A stretch of 64,000 bases of DNA, from assembly GCF_000820505.1 (NCBI RefSeq), contig NZ_JWJD01000002.1, forward strand, positions 209,153 through 273,152, in the 5' to 3' direction. A program made the position numbers and the translations under genes. Below the pieces are notes generated by a model. That model did not search any database and was not told the origin of the DNA. It saw nothing but the letters and a program-made list of their open reading frames with translations. Of this stretch, positions 63,473-64,000 are shown in pieces (position 1 is the first letter of the stretch; every line of letters begins with the position of its first letter). This DNA is from Geoalkalibacter ferrihydriticus DSM 17813 (GTDB lineage: Bacteria > Desulfobacterota > Desulfuromonadia > Desulfuromonadales > Geoalkalibacteraceae).

Positions 63473-64000
63473 TCAAGCGTTGATCTCGCCTTTGGCCCAC
63501 AGGTGCCGACCGAATTTCCAGTAGCCCATGACATTGTTGAGCCGGGCGTCGCGATCCGACGCTAAGGGCAATACGTTACCCTGAATCAGAGGCAGCAGAT
63601 AGGGTGCCAGCACAGCACCCCCGCCGCCGGTAACGACAATGGTATCGACGTCCCAATCGTCGGCCCACAGACGCTCGACTTCGGCGGCCACGGCGGTGGC
63701 CAGCTGGTTGAACGCCTGCTCGACCGTATCGCGCAGATCGATTTCCTTGCCGCGAATCTTGATGGTTCCATTCTCAACGGCATCATAGAGGCGATAAAGT
63801 TCGACATTGATGCCGCTCTGCTCGCGCAATGCGTTGGCGATGGCGGTAAAGGCCTTGGCGATGCCCGAATCAGTGGTCCGGCTGCCGCGCTCGGAATAAC
63901 GCATGCGATCGGAAATCGTGTAATCCGAGGTGCGGAATCCCACGTCGACGATGCCGATCTTTTCGCGCACCAGACGCTTATCGCTCAACTCGCCGCTGTC
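63473..64000 (-). CDS. ParM/StbA-like actin-family protein (5' end off window)
   Basis: The frame is open from the right window edge to a stop at 63473, about 175 codons of the C-terminal part. EKIGIVDVGFRTSDYTISDRMRY and DTIVVTGGGGAVLAPYLLPLI are the phosphate-2 and adenosine motifs of ParM-type actin-like ATPases, usually plasmid-segregation or archaeal-type Alp proteins, also seen on chromosomes. It ends 17 bp before the rnr start, in the same direction. Without the N-terminus and neighbours the role cannot be given. Confidence 0.78.
   Translation of the reverse strand, partial: DSGELSDKRLVREKIGIVDVGFRTSDYTISDRMRYSERGSRTTDSGIAKAFTAIANALREQSGINVELYRLYDAVENGTIKIRGKEIDLRDTVEQAFNQLATAVAAEVERLWADDWDVDTIVVTGGGGAVLAPYLLPLIQGNVLPLASDRDARLNNVMGYWKFGRHLWAKGEINA

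Noticed and set aside
61984-63483. 499-codon open frame on plus
   Set aside because: Exactly antisense to rnr, whose RNB motifs are complete. The plus frame is a codon-bias shadow with no family motifs or start signal.

Overview
This window looks like chromosome from a Desulfuromonadales-type deltaproteobacterium (Geobacter, Desulfuromonas or Geoalkalibacter-like). The main reason is the type IV pilus locus. It has a 61-residue mature truncated pilin followed by a pilA-C-like partner, the order pilB-pilT-pilC-pilS-pilR-pilA, a pilMNOPQ operon, and shikimate genes next to it. The futalosine-pathway gene mqnA and the many lipoproteins also fit. Nearly every gene is on the minus strand; only the AlpA-like gene and the Nudix gene are on plus.

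Region 1 (about 1-25.9 kb) is accessory. Its left end is an operon in the order BMP lipoprotein, NCS2 purine-type permease fused to an RsbW-like ATPase domain, NMT1/THI5 binding protein, dCache-HAMP-PP2C phosphatase. It reads as a transporter-linked partner-switching sensory system. After a decayed PP2C fragment come envelope and sensor-like genes without cognate ABC permeases: an S33 hydrolase lipoprotein, a 12-unit NHL lipoprotein, a double SBP_bac_3 protein with a Cache-like tail, a patatin-like lipoprotein, a tandem Peripla_BP_6 lipoprotein, a DUF985 cupin, and two tandem-duplicated periplasmic Cache proteins. A two-partner secretion pair (TpsB/TpsA) follows. Next is a small NHLP-type (Os1348-like) gene with its own sigma-54 promoter, two TGTCCC palindromes and the 3' remnant of a sigma-54 activator. 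An AlpA gene and tRNA-Leu(TAA) mark an eroded integration site.

Region 2 (26.3-38.8 kb) is mostly core: Nudix, an Ig-like lipoprotein, mqnA, a TolC-like channel, a LipM/LplA-type transferase, then the compact operon aroK-aroB-TPR-roadblock-aroQ-pepQ-accB-accC.

Region 3 (38.8-59.3 kb) is the type IV pilus cluster. pilMNOPQ starts from a near-consensus sigma-70 promoter. pilD has an intact RAYT element with inverted-repeat ends inserted 15 bp upstream of its likely ATG. An ABC exporter and an O-oligosaccharyltransferase candidate follow. Then come pilA-C, pilA-N with a textbook sigma-54 promoter, and pilR, pilS, pilC, pilT and pilB. Region 4 (59.3-64 kb) is aroE, ribF, rnr and a partial ParM/StbA-like actin gene.

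All assignments are by reading motifs and context. No database search was possible.
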